Counted from the first letter of the stretch, positions 46,418 through 54,964 are shown. The stretch is 64,000 nucleotides of DNA from AWTP1-13 sp041288195 (GCA_041288195.1 JBGGME010000155.1:1-64000); one strand, 5' to 3'. Notes: generated from the letters alone by a model not told the origin. Translations and numbers: made by a program.

Positions 46418-47386
46418 CTGTTCTCGCTCGCCGACCTCGAGGCGGCGGCCGGTCTCGTGCAGCCGCTCGTGCCGCCGACGCCGCAGTACGCATGGCCCCT
46501 GCTGGCAGAGCGGGCTGGCACGCAAGTGTGGGTCAAGCACGAGAACCACTCGCCCATCGGCGCCTTCAAGGTGCGCGGCGGCATCACCTACATGGATTGG
46601 CTGAAGCGGGCGCATCCGGAGGTGGAAGGCGTCATCACGGCAACGCGCGGGAACCATGGCCAGTCGATCGCGCTCGCCGCTCGGCGCGCGGGGCTCTCCG
46701 CCACCATCCTGGTCCCGCACGGCAACAGCGCCGAGAAGAACAGGGCGATGGAGAGCTTCGGTGCGGAGCTTGTCGTGCATGGCCGCGACTTCGACGAGGC
46801 CAAGGCGTATGCGGGGCAGGTCGCGGCGGAGCGAGGCCTCCACTTCGTGCCCTCCTTCGACGCGCAACTGGTCAAAGGCGTCGCCACCTACGCTCTGGAG
46901 CTTTACCGCGCGGTGCCCGATCTCGCCGCGGTCTATGCGCCGATCGGCATGGGCTCCGGCATCTGCGGGCTGATCGCGGCGCGCGACCTGCTGGGGTTGA
47001 AGACCGAGATCGTCGGCGTGGTCGCCGAGGCGGCACCGGCGGTGGCGCTGTCGTTCGAGGCGGGCCGGCCGGTGCCCACCAACTCGGCCCGCACGTTCGC
47101 CGACGGCATGGCCTGCCGCGAGCCGCACGCGGCCGCAATCGAGATCATCGCCAAGGGCGCGGCGCGCATCGTGCGCGTCGAGGAGGACGAGATCGCCGAG
47201 GCGATCCGGCTATACTGGACCGCCACCCACAACGTCGCCGAGGGCGCGGGCGCGGCACCGCTGGCGGCCCTGCTCAAGGAGCGCAGGCGGATGGCCGGCA
47301 AGCGCGTCGGGCTGATCCTGAGCGGCGGCAACATCGACACCGACGTGCTCGCGACTGTGCTCGAGGGCCGCACGCCCGCGACCTAG
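46418..47386 (+). CDS. Threonine dehydratase-like PLP enzyme
   Basis: About 310-323 residues of the fold-II PLP family. The PLP-lysine is in NHSPIGAFKVRGG (about residue 45), TRGNHGQSIALAARRAG contacts substrate, MGSGICGLIAARDLLG is the phosphate loop, and GLILSGGNID closes the site. It should deaminate threonine, serine or a hydroxy amino acid. The family N-terminus (LADLEAAAGLVQPLVPPTP) lies upstream of GTG 46457, the only standard start. CTG 46418, with GGGG upstream, would include it, so the start is uncertain. It has no ACT regulatory domain. Confidence 0.8.
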   Translation: MFSLADLEAAAGLVQPLVPPTPQYAWPLLAERAGTQVWVKHENHSPIGAFKVRGGITYMDWLKRAHPEVEGVITATRGNHGQSIALAARRAGLSATILVPHGNSAEKNRAMESFGAELVVHGRDFDEAKAYAGQVAAERGLHFVPSFDAQLVKGVATYALELYRAVPDLAAVYAPIGMGSGICGLIAARDLLGLKTEIVGVVAEAAPAVALSFEAGRPVPTNSARTFADGMACREPHAAAIEIIAKGAARIVRVEEDEIAEAIRLYWTATHNVAEGAGAAPLAALLKERRRMAGKRVGLILSGGNIDTDVLATVLEGRTPAT

Positions 47387-47400
47387 CCGCGCCAGGATGC

Positions 47401-47422
47401 TATTTCGATAAATCCAGAAATA
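47401..47422 (+). promoter_or_regulatory. Putative ArsR operator
   Basis: Perfect inverted repeat TATTTC-N10-GAAATA, 30 bases before ATG 47452 and just upstream of TTGAC. The AT-rich dyad in GC-rich surroundings fits the operator of the following ArsR gene. Confidence 0.6.
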
Positions 47423-47460
47423 TAGTTGACGGCGGGCGCGGCGCGGACTACATGTGCGCC

Positions 47461-47787
47461 ATGAAGATCAGCGATGCAGCAGCCCGCCTGGAAGCGCTCG
47501 GCAACCCGACCCGGCTTCGCATCTATCGCGCGCTGGTCAAGGCCGGCGCGCCGGGCCTGGCGGTCGGCAAGCTGCAGAGCCGGCTGGCGATCCCGGCATC
47601 CACGCTCTCCCATCACATCAAGGCGCTCGTCATCGTCGGCCTCCTCACGCAGGAGCGCGATGCCACGACGCTGATCTGCCGCGCCAACTACCAGGTGATG
47701 CGCGGCCTGCTCGACTTCCTGGTGGCCGAGTGCTGCACCGAGGGCGATTGTGCCGCGGTCCGGCAAGCGGCCGATACGGCGGCATAG
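47461..47787 (+). CDS. arsR: ArsR-family metalloregulator 1
   Basis: 108 residues (111 from ATG 47452). Winged helix: ARLEALGNPTRLRIYRALVK, SRLAIPASTLSHHIKALVIV, LLTQERDATTLICRANYQVM. It ends ECCTEGDCAAV, a C-terminal Cys group (CC-x4-C) suited to As(III) or a soft metal. It should release DNA on binding the metalloid. It is followed 43 bp later by the flavoprotein gene. Confidence 0.9.
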   Translation: MKISDAAARLEALGNPTRLRIYRALVKAGAPGLAVGKLQSRLAIPASTLSHHIKALVIVGLLTQERDATTLICRANYQVMRGLLDFLVAECCTEGDCAAVRQAADTAA

Positions 47788-47830
47788 GCATTTCGTCCAC
47801 GGGCTCGAAGAAGCCGGAAGGATCCAAGAC

Positions 47831-49210
47831 ATGAGCGCGAGTGCGGCAAAGACGGTTGCCATCATCGGCGGCGGCCCGACCGGGCTGGCTGCGGCGGCGC
47901 ACGCGCTTGGACGGGGCATCGAGCCGATCGTGCTGGAGCAGGGCGAGGCGGTAGGCCATGCGGTGGCGCAATGGGGCCATGTGCGCATGTTCTCGCCCTG
48001 GCGCTACAACGTCGACAAGGCGTCCGAAGGCCTGCTGCTGGAGGCCGGGTGGAACAGCCCCGATCCCGATCACTATCCGACGGGTGCCGAGCTGGTGGCG
48101 CACTACCTGGAGCCGCTGGCGACCCGGACGCGGCTGGCCGCGCATGTCCGCACCGACGCGCGCGTCACGTCGATCTCGCGCGCGGGCCTCGACAAGGCCA
48201 AGACGGCGGGGCGGGAGAAGGCGCCCTTCGAGATCCGCTACAGCAACGGCAAGGGACCGAGCGTGTTGCGCGCCGACGCGGTGATCGATGCCTCCGGCAC
48301 GTGGGGCACGCCCAACCCCGCGGGGGCCAACGGGCTCGAAGCCATCGGCGAGGCCGAGCACGGCGGCAGCATCGCCTACGGCATGCCCGACGTGCTCGGT
48401 GCCGAACGGACGCGCTATGCCGGCAAGACCGTGGCCGTGCTGGGGGCGGGGCATTCGGCAATCGGCACCATCATCGATCTTGCCCGCCTCAAGGAGACGG
48501 AGCCCGGAACCCAGATCGTCTGGCTCCTGCGGGGCGACAACCCGGAGAAATCGTTCGGCGGCGGCGCCAACGACAAGCTGGCGGCGCGCGGGGAGCTGGG
48601 CTTGCAGTTCGCCGGCATCGTGCGCCAGGGCGGCGTGCGCATCGAGACCGGGTTTCGCGCGAGCCATGTCACGACGAGCGGCGAGGACAGGGTTCGCGTC
48701 GGCGCGGGATCGGCATGCTGCGGTCGCAACGTGATCGCCGACGAGCTGATCGTGGCTGCGGGATTCCGGCCGGACCTGTCGTTCCTGCGCGAGCTGCGCA
48801 TCGCGCTGGACCCGGCGCTCGAATGCCCCCCGGCGCTGGCGCCGCTGATCGACCCCAACCTGCACAGCTGCGGCACCGTGCGCCCGCACGGCGCGCGCGA
48901 GCTGGCGCAGCCCGAGCCCGGCTTCTATCTGGCGGGCATGAAGTCCTATGGGCGGGCGCCGACGTTCCTGATGATGACGGGCTACGAGCAGGTGCGCTCG
49001 ACCATGGCCGATATTGGCGGCGACCGGGACGCGGCCGAGCGCGTCGAGCTGGTGCTGCCGGAGACCGGGGTGTGCAGCGCGCCGATCGCCGGCGGAGCCG
49101 CTGCGAGCGCGGGATGCTGCGGCGGGCCGGCACCTGTGGCGACGGATGCCTGCTGCCGGCAGGACGCCGATGCGAAGGCGGCCGGCGACAAGGGCTGCGG
49201 CTGCGGTTGA
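47831..49210 (+). CDS. FAD-dependent oxidoreductase of the ars locus, Cys-rich tail
   Basis: 459 residues. The FAD Rossmann motif is VAIIGGGPTGLAAAAHAL (residue 8 on) and a second nucleotide site is TVAVLGAGHSAIGTII (about 200). WGHVRMFSPWRYN is characteristic of flavoproteins found in arsenic clusters (ArsO-like monooxygenases). The last 40 residues are unusual: CC and CxC groups (AGCCGGP, DACCRQD, GCGCG), seven cysteines, likely to bind As(III) or another soft metal. Whether it oxidises As(III), organoarsenicals or Sb(III) cannot be told. It lies between two arsR genes. Confidence 0.78.
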   Translation: MSASAAKTVAIIGGGPTGLAAAAHALGRGIEPIVLEQGEAVGHAVAQWGHVRMFSPWRYNVDKASEGLLLEAGWNSPDPDHYPTGAELVAHYLEPLATRTRLAAHVRTDARVTSISRAGLDKAKTAGREKAPFEIRYSNGKGPSVLRADAVIDASGTWGTPNPAGANGLEAIGEAEHGGSIAYGMPDVLGAERTRYAGKTVAVLGAGHSAIGTIIDLARLKETEPGTQIVWLLRGDNPEKSFGGGANDKLAARGELGLQFAGIVRQGGVRIETGFRASHVTTSGEDRVRVGAGSACCGRNVIADELIVAAGFRPDLSFLRELRIALDPALECPPALAPLIDPNLHSCGTVRPHGARELAQPEPGFYLAGMKSYGRAPTFLMMTGYEQVRSTMADIGGDRDAAERVELVLPETGVCSAPIAGGAAASAGCCGGPAPVATDACCRQDADAKAAGDKGCGCG

Positions 49211-49249
49211 GGGTTACTGGGCGGTCTAGCCACACCCCAGGCGCATGTC

Positions 49250-49280
49250 ACTTGCACATTACAATAAGTCTTGAAATATT
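49250..49280 (+). promoter_or_regulatory. Putative promoter/operator of the arsR-arsC-aqpS operon
   Basis: TTGCAC, 17 bases, AATATT, with a dyad ACTT-N12-AAGT across the -35 region. The predicted transcription start falls at about the arsR ATG (49287), which has no ribosome site, so the message may be leaderless. Confidence 0.4.
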
Positions 49281-49286
49281 GCCGGA

Positions 49287-49643
49287 ATGAACGAGAGCAA
49301 GATCGTGGCTGGGCTGGCCGCGCTGGCGCATGAGCACCGGCTGCGGATCTTCCGCCTGCTCGTGAAGCGCGGGCCGACAGGAATGCCGGCAGGCGAGATC
49401 GCCCAGCGCGTCGGCATCGGGCCCACCAATATGTCCTTCCACCTCAAGGAGCTGGATCGCGCGGGGCTGCTGCACGCGACGCGCGACGGCCGTTATGTGC
49501 GCTACGCGGTGCACGTGGAGGGCATGCGCAGGCTGCTGGCCTATCTGACCGAGGACTGCTGCCAGGGCCGGCCGGAGCTGTGCGGGCAAGCCTTCGCGGC
49601 GGCTGTCGATGTCTGTGGAGCAAGCAAAGGAGCGCGCAAGTGA
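49287..49643 (+). CDS. arsR: ArsR-family metalloregulator 2
   Basis: 118 residues: LAALAHEHRLRIFRLLVKRG, AQRVGIGPTNMSFHLKELDR, LLHATRDGRYVRYAV. C-terminal cysteines DCCQGRPELC give a CC-x6-C site like that of Acidithiobacillus/rhizobial ArsR. It is distinct from the regulator at 47461. The stop overlaps the arsC GTG (GTGA), so the two are translated together. Confidence 0.92.
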   Translation: MNESKIVAGLAALAHEHRLRIFRLLVKRGPTGMPAGEIAQRVGIGPTNMSFHLKELDRAGLLHATRDGRYVRYAVHVEGMRRLLAYLTEDCCQGRPELCGQAFAAAVDVCGASKGARK

Positions 49644-50161
49644 GCGACCGTCCCTATCACGTCCTGTTCCTGTGCACGCACAATTCGGCCCGCTCCGTGA
49701 TCGCCGAATGCGTGATGAACCGTCTGGGCAAGGGCAGGTTCATCGCCCACAGCGCCGGCAGCCAGCCGCGGGGAACAATCCATCCGCTCGCGCTGGCGCT
49801 GCTCAAGCGCCTCAACTACCCGACCGAGGGGCTGCGCTCCAAGTCGTGGCAGGAGTTTGCGGGCCCCGATGCGCCGCCGCTCAATTTCGTATTCACCGTC
49901 TGCGACGACGCCGCCGAAGAGGTCTGCCCGGTGTGGCCGGGCCAGCCCATGAGTGCACACTGGGGCCTACCCGATCCCTCGCGTGCGGAAGGCGGCGAGG
50001 CCGAGCGGGCGCTGGCGTTCGCCGACACGCACCGCATGCTCAACCAGCGCATCAGCATCTTCTGCAACCTGCCGCTCGCATCCATCGACCGCCTGGCGCT
50101 GCAGCGCCACCTCGATGCGATCGGCAAGGACCAGGCCGCGGCGACTTCAGAGAGGGCATGA
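49640..50161 (+). CDS. arsC: Arsenate reductase, low-Mr phosphatase type
   Basis: 173 residues. P-loop CTHNSARS (Cys 12 to Ser 19, CX5R) is the arsenate/phosphate site, GSQPRGTIHPLAL follows, and VCDDAAEEVCPVWPG carries the second and third redox cysteines. It reduces As(V) to As(III). GTG 49640 has a GGAG site and overlaps the arsR stop. The next gene is an aquaporin, as in Sinorhizobium meliloti, in which As(III) leaves through the channel. Confidence 0.94.
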   Translation: MSDRPYHVLFLCTHNSARSVIAECVMNRLGKGRFIAHSAGSQPRGTIHPLALALLKRLNYPTEGLRSKSWQEFAGPDAPPLNFVFTVCDDAAEEVCPVWPGQPMSAHWGLPDPSRAEGGEAERALAFADTHRMLNQRISIFCNLPLASIDRLALQRHLDAIGKDQAAATSERA

Positions 50162-50165
50162 AGCG

Positions 50166-50870
50166 ATGGCGGGCTCGTCTTTGGGTCGGCGGCTCGGCGC
50201 GGAGGCGTTGGGCTCGGCATTCCTGCTGGCCACGGTGATCGGCTCCGGCATCATGGGCGAGCGGCTGGCGGGCGGGAATGTCGCCCTGGCACTGCTCGGC
50301 AACACGCTGCCGACAGGGGCGATGCTGGTCGTCCTCATCACCATGCTGGGTCCAATCTCGGGCGCGCATTTCAATCCGGCGGTGACGGCCGTGTTCGCGT
50401 TGCGGGGCGAGATTGCGCGCGCCGAAGCGCTGGCCTATGTCGGCGCGCAGGTCGTCGGAGCGGTGCTCGGGGTGATGGCGGCGCATCTCATGTTCGAGGA
50501 GAACGTGCTGCAGGTCTCGGCCAAGGCGCGCTCGGGCCCCGCGCAGTGGTTTGCCGAGTGGGTGGCGGCGTTCGGGCTGGTCGTGACCATCCTGCTCACG
50601 TTGCGCGCCAACGCGGCGGCCGTGGCGACGTCCGTGGGGCTCTACATCACGGCGGCCTACTGGTTCACGGCATCGACCTCGTTCGCCAATCCAGCCGTGA
50701 CGCTGGCGCGCGCGTTCTCCGATACGTTTGCGGGCATCCGGCCGGCGGACGTGGCGCCGTTCGTGCTGGCGCAGTTCGCGGGTGCCGTCTCGGCGCTGGC
50801 GGTGTGCCGATGGCTGCTGGCAGAGTACGGCAAGGTTGCGGACGACGCGTCCCGAGGGGCGGGCTCGTGA
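50166..50870 (+). CDS. aqpS: Aquaglyceroporin for arsenite (AqpS-like)
   Basis: 234 residues, six helices and two NPA half-helices: GAHFNPAVT (about 67-75) and SFANPAVTL (about 172-180). The usual second-half Arg after NPA-V-T is replaced by NPAVTLAR. It provides downhill efflux of uncharged As(OH)3 after ArsC reduction, as known for AqpS of Sinorhizobium meliloti. No arsB or acr3 pump is in the window. It starts 4 bases after arsC. Confidence 0.92.
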   Translation: MAGSSLGRRLGAEALGSAFLLATVIGSGIMGERLAGGNVALALLGNTLPTGAMLVVLITMLGPISGAHFNPAVTAVFALRGEIARAEALAYVGAQVVGAVLGVMAAHLMFEENVLQVSAKARSGPAQWFAEWVAAFGLVVTILLTLRANAAAVATSVGLYITAAYWFTASTSFANPAVTLARAFSDTFAGIRPADVAPFVLAQFAGAVSALAVCRWLLAEYGKVADDASRGAGS

Positions 50871-51316
50871 CAGGCGACGAGCTGACGGTGCGATCGATGG
50901 CGGACGGGGAGGAAGCCGCCGTCATCGCCTTGTGGCACGCGTGCGGGCTGACGCGGCCCTGGAACGACCCGGCGGCCGATCTGGCATTCGCGCGCGGCAA
51001 GGTGAACTCCGATGTGCTGGTAGGGCTCGTCGGGGAGCGCGTCGTGGCCAGTGCCATGGTCGGCCACGACGGTCATCGCGGCACCATGTACTACGTGAGC
51101 GTCGATCCGGCGTGCCGGGGCCGCGGGCTCGGCGCTGCGCTGGTCGCGGCGGCGGAAGCCTGGCTCGAGGCGCGCGGGGTGTGGAAGGTCAACCTGCTCG
51201 TGCGCAAAGGCAACGAAGGCGCGCTCGGCTTCTACGAGGGTCAGGGCTACGTGGCGGGAACGTCCGTGCAGATCGAGAAATGGATCGATGCCTCGAAGAA
51301 AGCGGGCGGGACGTAG
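50867..51316 (+). CDS. GNAT acetyltransferase (YpeA-like)
   Basis: 149 residues: LTVRSMADGEEAAVIALWHA, LVGERVVASAMVGHDGHRGT, YVSVDPACRGRGLGAALVAA (acetyl-CoA loop), LGFYEGQGYVAGTSVQIEKW. The GTG start overlaps the aqpS stop by 4 bases. Gcn5-type enzymes are frequent in ars operons (for example ArsN-type acetyltransferases that act on organoarsenicals such as phosphinothricin-like compounds), but this one is closest to the general YpeA form. Confidence 0.85.
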   Translation: MTGDELTVRSMADGEEAAVIALWHACGLTRPWNDPAADLAFARGKVNSDVLVGLVGERVVASAMVGHDGHRGTMYYVSVDPACRGRGLGAALVAAAEAWLEARGVWKVNLLVRKGNEGALGFYEGQGYVAGTSVQIEKWIDASKKAGGT

Positions 51317-51337
51317 CGTGAAGGGAGGGAGGTCGCG

Positions 51338-51850
51338 CTACGCATCACGATCCGCACCGACAAGGCCGGAATAGCCGGCGAGCGCCCCCTCTGCCAGCTC
51401 CACGGCGAGAATGCGCTCGGGGTTGGCGGGCCCCGGCAGCACGATCTGGCCCGGCGGCACGCGCTTGAAGCCGAGGCGGGCGTAGTAGGGCTCGTCGCCG
51501 ACCAGGACCACGATGGCGATGCCGGCGGCGCGCGCGTCCTCCAGCGCCTTGCCGACCAGCCCACGCCCGTAGCCCTGGTTGGCGAAATCGGGCTCCACCG
51601 CCAGCGGGCCGAGCAGGAGTGCGCCGCCCTTGCCGCCGATCCGAACGGGCGTGAAACGCACGGCCGCGGCGAGCCGACCGTCGATCCGGCACACGCGGCA
51701 GAACGGCGAGAACTCCGGCGTGCCCTCGCGCACGCGATAGGCCGCGCGCGCAAACCGGCCCGGGCCGAAGGCGCGCGCATGCAGGTCGCGGATGTCGCGC
51801 GAATCCTCAGGACCAGCCTGACGCATGATGATGTTGCGATCCTGGCTCAC
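51338..51850 (-). CDS. GNAT N-acetyltransferase (YhbS-like)
   Basis: 170 residues from GTG 51850, whose GTGA overlaps the stop of the Nudix gene. IIMRQAGPEDSRDIRDLHAR, LLLGPLAVEPDFANQGYGRG (acetyl-CoA loop), VLVGDEPYYARLGFKRVPPG match the predicted acetyltransferases of COG3153. The substrate is unknown. It is convergent with the acetyltransferase at the end of the ars operon (21 bp between). Confidence 0.88.
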   Translation of the reverse strand: MSQDRNIIMRQAGPEDSRDIRDLHARAFGPGRFARAAYRVREGTPEFSPFCRVCRIDGRLAAAVRFTPVRIGGKGGALLLGPLAVEPDFANQGYGRGLVGKALEDARAAGIAIVVLVGDEPYYARLGFKRVPPGQIVLPGPANPERILAVELAEGALAGYSGLVGADRDA

Positions 51851-52308
51851 CACGTCTCGCTCCTCGACACTCCGTCCAGAACCTCGGCGATGCGGCGGCG
51901 CGACGCGTCGGTCGCACCCTGCGGCAATGCGTCGGCGGCAAAGAAACCCTGCTCGCGAATCTCGGCGTTGGGCGGCGGCACCCGGTCCTGGCGCCACTTG
52001 CGGGCGACGAAGAGGACGATGTGATCGCCCGGAAAGTTGCGGAAATTGGCGTAGACGCCGAAGAGTTGCGGCGGCACCGACAGGGCTATGCCGGCCTCCT
52101 CCTGCAGCTCGCGCACCAATGCGGTGGCCACGGTCTCCCCCTTCTCCAAGCCGCCGCCCGGGAAATGCCAGCCCGGCTGGTAGCCGTGCCGCACCAGCAG
52201 CACGCGCTGCTCGCCATCGAGCACAAGCGCCTGCACGCCCATGGTCAGGCCGCGCGTCAGGCGCCAGTAGCGCTGCAGCGTCTTGACCAGGACGACATTT
52301 CTAACCAT
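51847..52308 (-). CDS. Nudix hydrolase
   Basis: 153 residues. The Nudix box is complete: GGGLEKGETVATALVRELQE followed by EAGI (about 50-73), which binds the metal for cleaving a nucleoside diphosphate linked to X. VQALVLDGEQRVLLVRHGYQ starts the domain. Its start codon region lies at the edge of a 12-bp tandem repeat, and it is co-translated with the acetyltransferase downstream. Confidence 0.9.
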   Translation of the reverse strand: MVRNVVLVKTLQRYWRLTRGLTMGVQALVLDGEQRVLLVRHGYQPGWHFPGGGLEKGETVATALVRELQEEAGIALSVPPQLFGVYANFRNFPGDHIVLFVARKWRQDRVPPPNAEIREQGFFAADALPQGATDASRRRIAEVLDGVSRSETW

Positions 52309-52366
52309 TTGGCCTAACCACTGGGCTGAGCACTGGCCTGAGTACTGGCCTGACCATCTGCCTCTC
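52307..52366. repeat. 12-bp tandem repeat array
   Basis: Successive 12-base units ATTTGGCCTAAC, CACTGGGCTGAG, CACTGGCCTGAG, TACTGGCCTGAC and a decayed CATCTGCCTCTC. The consensus is (C/T)ACTGGCCTGA(G/C), with GGCC at each centre. It overlaps the Nudix ATG and occupies its upstream region, so copy number could affect expression or spacing. Confidence 0.75.
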
Positions 52367-52446
52367 CGGCGCGCGATCGCCCCCTCCTTTCAGCCGCCCG
52401 GGGGCGTTTGGCAAGCTCGCGCAAAGTCGCTAGTGAGGCGCGAGGC

Positions 52447-53370
52447 ATGAAAACGCAAATCACCATCGCGCACCTGACGGACGTGCACCTGGGCCCAATC
52501 GCCGGCTTCAGCCCGCGCTATTGGAACGTCAAGCGGCTGCTCGGCTACGCCAACTGGCTGCGCAACCGCCGCGACGCCTACCAGCGCGAGGTGCTGGACC
52601 GCATCGTCGCCGACCTCATGACGCAGGCGCCCGACCACATCGCCGTGACGGGCGATCTCGTCAACATCGGCCTGCCGCAGGAGCACATCAATGCGCTGGC
52701 CTGGGTCGAGAGCCTGGGCGCGGCGCACGCGGTGAGCGTCATTCCCGGCAACCACGACATCTATTCGCGACTGGGCAGGGACCCGGGCACGGCGCGATGG
52801 TCGGCTTACATGGCCTCCTGCGCGCAGGGCGCCGAGCATGCCGGCGGGGGCGAGTTCCCCTTCGTGCGCATGCTCGGGGCAGTGGCGATCGTCGGCGTCA
52901 ACTCGGCGGTCACGACGCTACCGCTGGTGGCGTCGGGGCGGGTCGGCGCCGAGCAGCTTGCCCGTCTCGACAAGGTGCTCGAGCGCCTGGGCCGCGCGGG
53001 CCACTTCCGCCTGGTGCTGATCCATCACCCGCCGCTGCCGGGCCAAGCCAAGCGCCTGCGCGGCCTGCGCGACGCCGTCGAGCTCGAGCGGATTCTCGCA
53101 CGGCACGGAGCCGAACTCGTCGTGCACGGCCACAACCACCACAACATGCTGGCCTGGTGCGGCACGGGGCCGACGGCGACGCCGGTTGTGGGGGCACCGT
53201 CGGCGTCTCTCTCGCGCCCCCACAAGGCCGAGCCGCTCGCCCGCTACAATCTCTACCGCATCGAGGGGCCGCCCTGGTCCATCGAGCTGATCGGCCGCGG
53301 GCTGGAAACGGAGAGCGGCGAGATCGTGGAGCTGGAGCGGCGAGCATTGCGGCGGGCGGCCCTGGCATGA
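52447..53370 (+). CDS. Calcineurin-like metallophosphoesterase
   Basis: 307 residues with all five motifs: HLTDVHLG (D-x-H), TGDLVNIG (GD), IPGNHDIYS (GNHD), LIHHPPLPG (H) and HGHNHHNM (GHxH). It hydrolyses phosphomonoesters or diesters (cyclic nucleotides or lipid-linked) with two metals. GAGG is 2-3 bases before the ATG. Substrate unknown; it stands alone. Confidence 0.9.
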   Translation: MKTQITIAHLTDVHLGPIAGFSPRYWNVKRLLGYANWLRNRRDAYQREVLDRIVADLMTQAPDHIAVTGDLVNIGLPQEHINALAWVESLGAAHAVSVIPGNHDIYSRLGRDPGTARWSAYMASCAQGAEHAGGGEFPFVRMLGAVAIVGVNSAVTTLPLVASGRVGAEQLARLDKVLERLGRAGHFRLVLIHHPPLPGQAKRLRGLRDAVELERILARHGAELVVHGHNHHNMLAWCGTGPTATPVVGAPSASLSRPHKAEPLARYNLYRIEGPPWSIELIGRGLETESGEIVELERRALRRAALA

Positions 53371-53459
53371 CGAAAGGTCATGAGAGCCGTGAGAAATATT
53401 CGCGCTCGCGAACGCCTCAACTGTAGTACTCCTCCCGGAAACCTCGAGGAATCGCGACA

Positions 53460-54695
53460 ATGCAGAAAGTTGCGCCGCCGGCGCCCGCGGCGACCCGGCC
53501 CCTTTGGGTCGTCATCCTGTGCGCCGGCCTGATCGTCGGCATCGCCATGGGCATCCGGCAGGTGATGGGCCTCTACCTCACGCCCATGACCAAGGACCTC
53601 GGCATCGGCCGCGAGCCGTTCTCCACGGCCATGGCGATGGCGAACCTGGTGTGGGGGCTGGGCGCCGTGTTCGCCGGCATCGTCGCCGACCGCTACGGCG
53701 CGGGACGCGTGGTCGTCGGCGGCACCGTCGCCACGATGGCGGGCATGTACATGATGTACGCGGCCCAGTCGGGCTTCGATCTCCTGATGAGCGGCGTGCT
53801 GTTGGGCATCGGCGTCAGCGGCACCGGCGTGACCTCGCTCGTGGGCGCGGTGGCACGCGCCGCGCCCCCCGACAAGCGCACCAGCGCCATCGCCTCGCTC
53901 GGCATGGCCTCAGGCATCGGCGGGTTCGTGGCGTTTCCCTACACGCACCTGCTGATGGAGTTCTATGGCTGGCAGGCGAGCTTGCTCATGCTGCTGGCGA
54001 CGACGGCGCTTGTGCTGCCGCTCGCCTGGACGCTCGCCGGCAAGCCCAACGCGGGTTCCGGCATGGTGGACACGCAGTCGCTGGGAGGGGCATTCGTCGA
54101 GGCATTCACGCACCCGAGCTATCTGCTGCTGACCATCGGCTTCTTCGTGTGCGGCTTCCACGTCGCCTTCTACAGCGTCCACTTGCCGGGCTTCGTGGCC
54201 GACCACGGGCTCGACGCCAGCGTCGGCGTCATCGCGCTGACCATGGTCGGCCTCGCCAATCTCGTCGGCACGTATATCGCAGGACAGTCAGGGCGCTTCA
54301 TCGAGAAGCGGCGGGGCCTGAGCCTCATCTACTTCGGCCGCTGCTTCGTGTTCCTGGGGCTGCTGTTCCTGCCTATTACGCCGGCGGTCGTGATCGGCCT
54401 CAGCATCCTGCTCGGGCTGCTCTGGCTGTCGACGGTGCCGCTGACCTCGGGCCTGGTGGCGGTGTTCTTCGGCACCCGGTGGATGACGATGCTGTTCGGC
54501 GTCGTCTTCCTGTCGCATCAGCTGGGCTCGTTCAGCGGATTGTGGCTTGCCGGCTATCTTTACGACGCCACCAAGTCGTACGATATGATGTGGTGGGTCT
54601 CGATCGCGCTCGGCCTGTTCGCCGCCGCGATCCACTGGCCGATCAAGGAGCGCCCCGTGGCGCGGCTGGAGCTGCTGGAAGCGAAGCCCGCGTGA
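53460..54695 (+). CDS. Major facilitator superfamily transporter
   Basis: 411 residues, twelve helices. MGIRQVMGLYLTPMTKDLGI opens helix 1 and GIVADRYGAGRVVVGG is the conserved loop 2-3 motif. The MGIRQxxGLYL opening is found in oxalate/formate-type or monocarboxylate carriers of Hyphomicrobiales, but the substrate is not determined. GAGGAATCGCGAC precedes the ATG. A tiny membrane protein gene follows 5 bases after the stop. Confidence 0.87.
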   Translation: MQKVAPPAPAATRPLWVVILCAGLIVGIAMGIRQVMGLYLTPMTKDLGIGREPFSTAMAMANLVWGLGAVFAGIVADRYGAGRVVVGGTVATMAGMYMMYAAQSGFDLLMSGVLLGIGVSGTGVTSLVGAVARAAPPDKRTSAIASLGMASGIGGFVAFPYTHLLMEFYGWQASLLMLLATTALVLPLAWTLAGKPNAGSGMVDTQSLGGAFVEAFTHPSYLLLTIGFFVCGFHVAFYSVHLPGFVADHGLDASVGVIALTMVGLANLVGTYIAGQSGRFIEKRRGLSLIYFGRCFVFLGLLFLPITPAVVIGLSILLGLLWLSTVPLTSGLVAVFFGTRWMTMLFGVVFLSHQLGSFSGLWLAGYLYDATKSYDMMWWVSIALGLFAAAIHWPIKERPVARLELLEAKPA

Positions 54696-54700
54696 GGAGC

Positions 54701-54886
54701 ATGCAGACCGATACCGAGATTGGCGAACGGGACGCCGGACGGCCGCTGATGCCGGCGGGCGTGCGCCGCGCATTGCTTGCCGGTGTCGGCTTGCTGCTCG
54801 CCGGCGCGCTCTATCTCGTCGCGGTGCGCGGCGAGGCGCTGCTGCTCGACCTCTCGGCCTTCTCGCAGCGCGTGTTCTGCTTCTAA
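54701..54886 (+). CDS. Tiny single-helix membrane protein
   Basis: 61 residues: a hydrophilic start, one helix (ALLAGVGLLLAGALYLVAV), then RGEALLLDLSAFSQRVFCF. GAGG (GTGAGGAGC) precedes the ATG and the gene sits directly after the MFS gene, so it is likely co-transcribed. It may be a small subunit or regulator of the carrier. The next element is the cobalamin riboswitch; unlike CbtB it lacks a His motif. Confidence 0.65.
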   Translation: MQTDTEIGERDAGRPLMPAGVRRALLAGVGLLLAGALYLVAVRGEALLLDLSAFSQRVFCF

Positions 54887-54964
54887 GTGGCCTCGGCGCG
54901 AAGCGTGAGCGTGGCCGGCGCGCCAGCATGCAAGCGAGATCGAACTCGCTCCCTTCGTAATCTG

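Noticed and set aside
54701..54886. CbtB-like cobalt transporter subunit before the B12 riboswitch
   Set aside because: Size fits, but the C-terminal His motif of CbtB is missing and the gene follows the MFS gene rather than the riboswitch.
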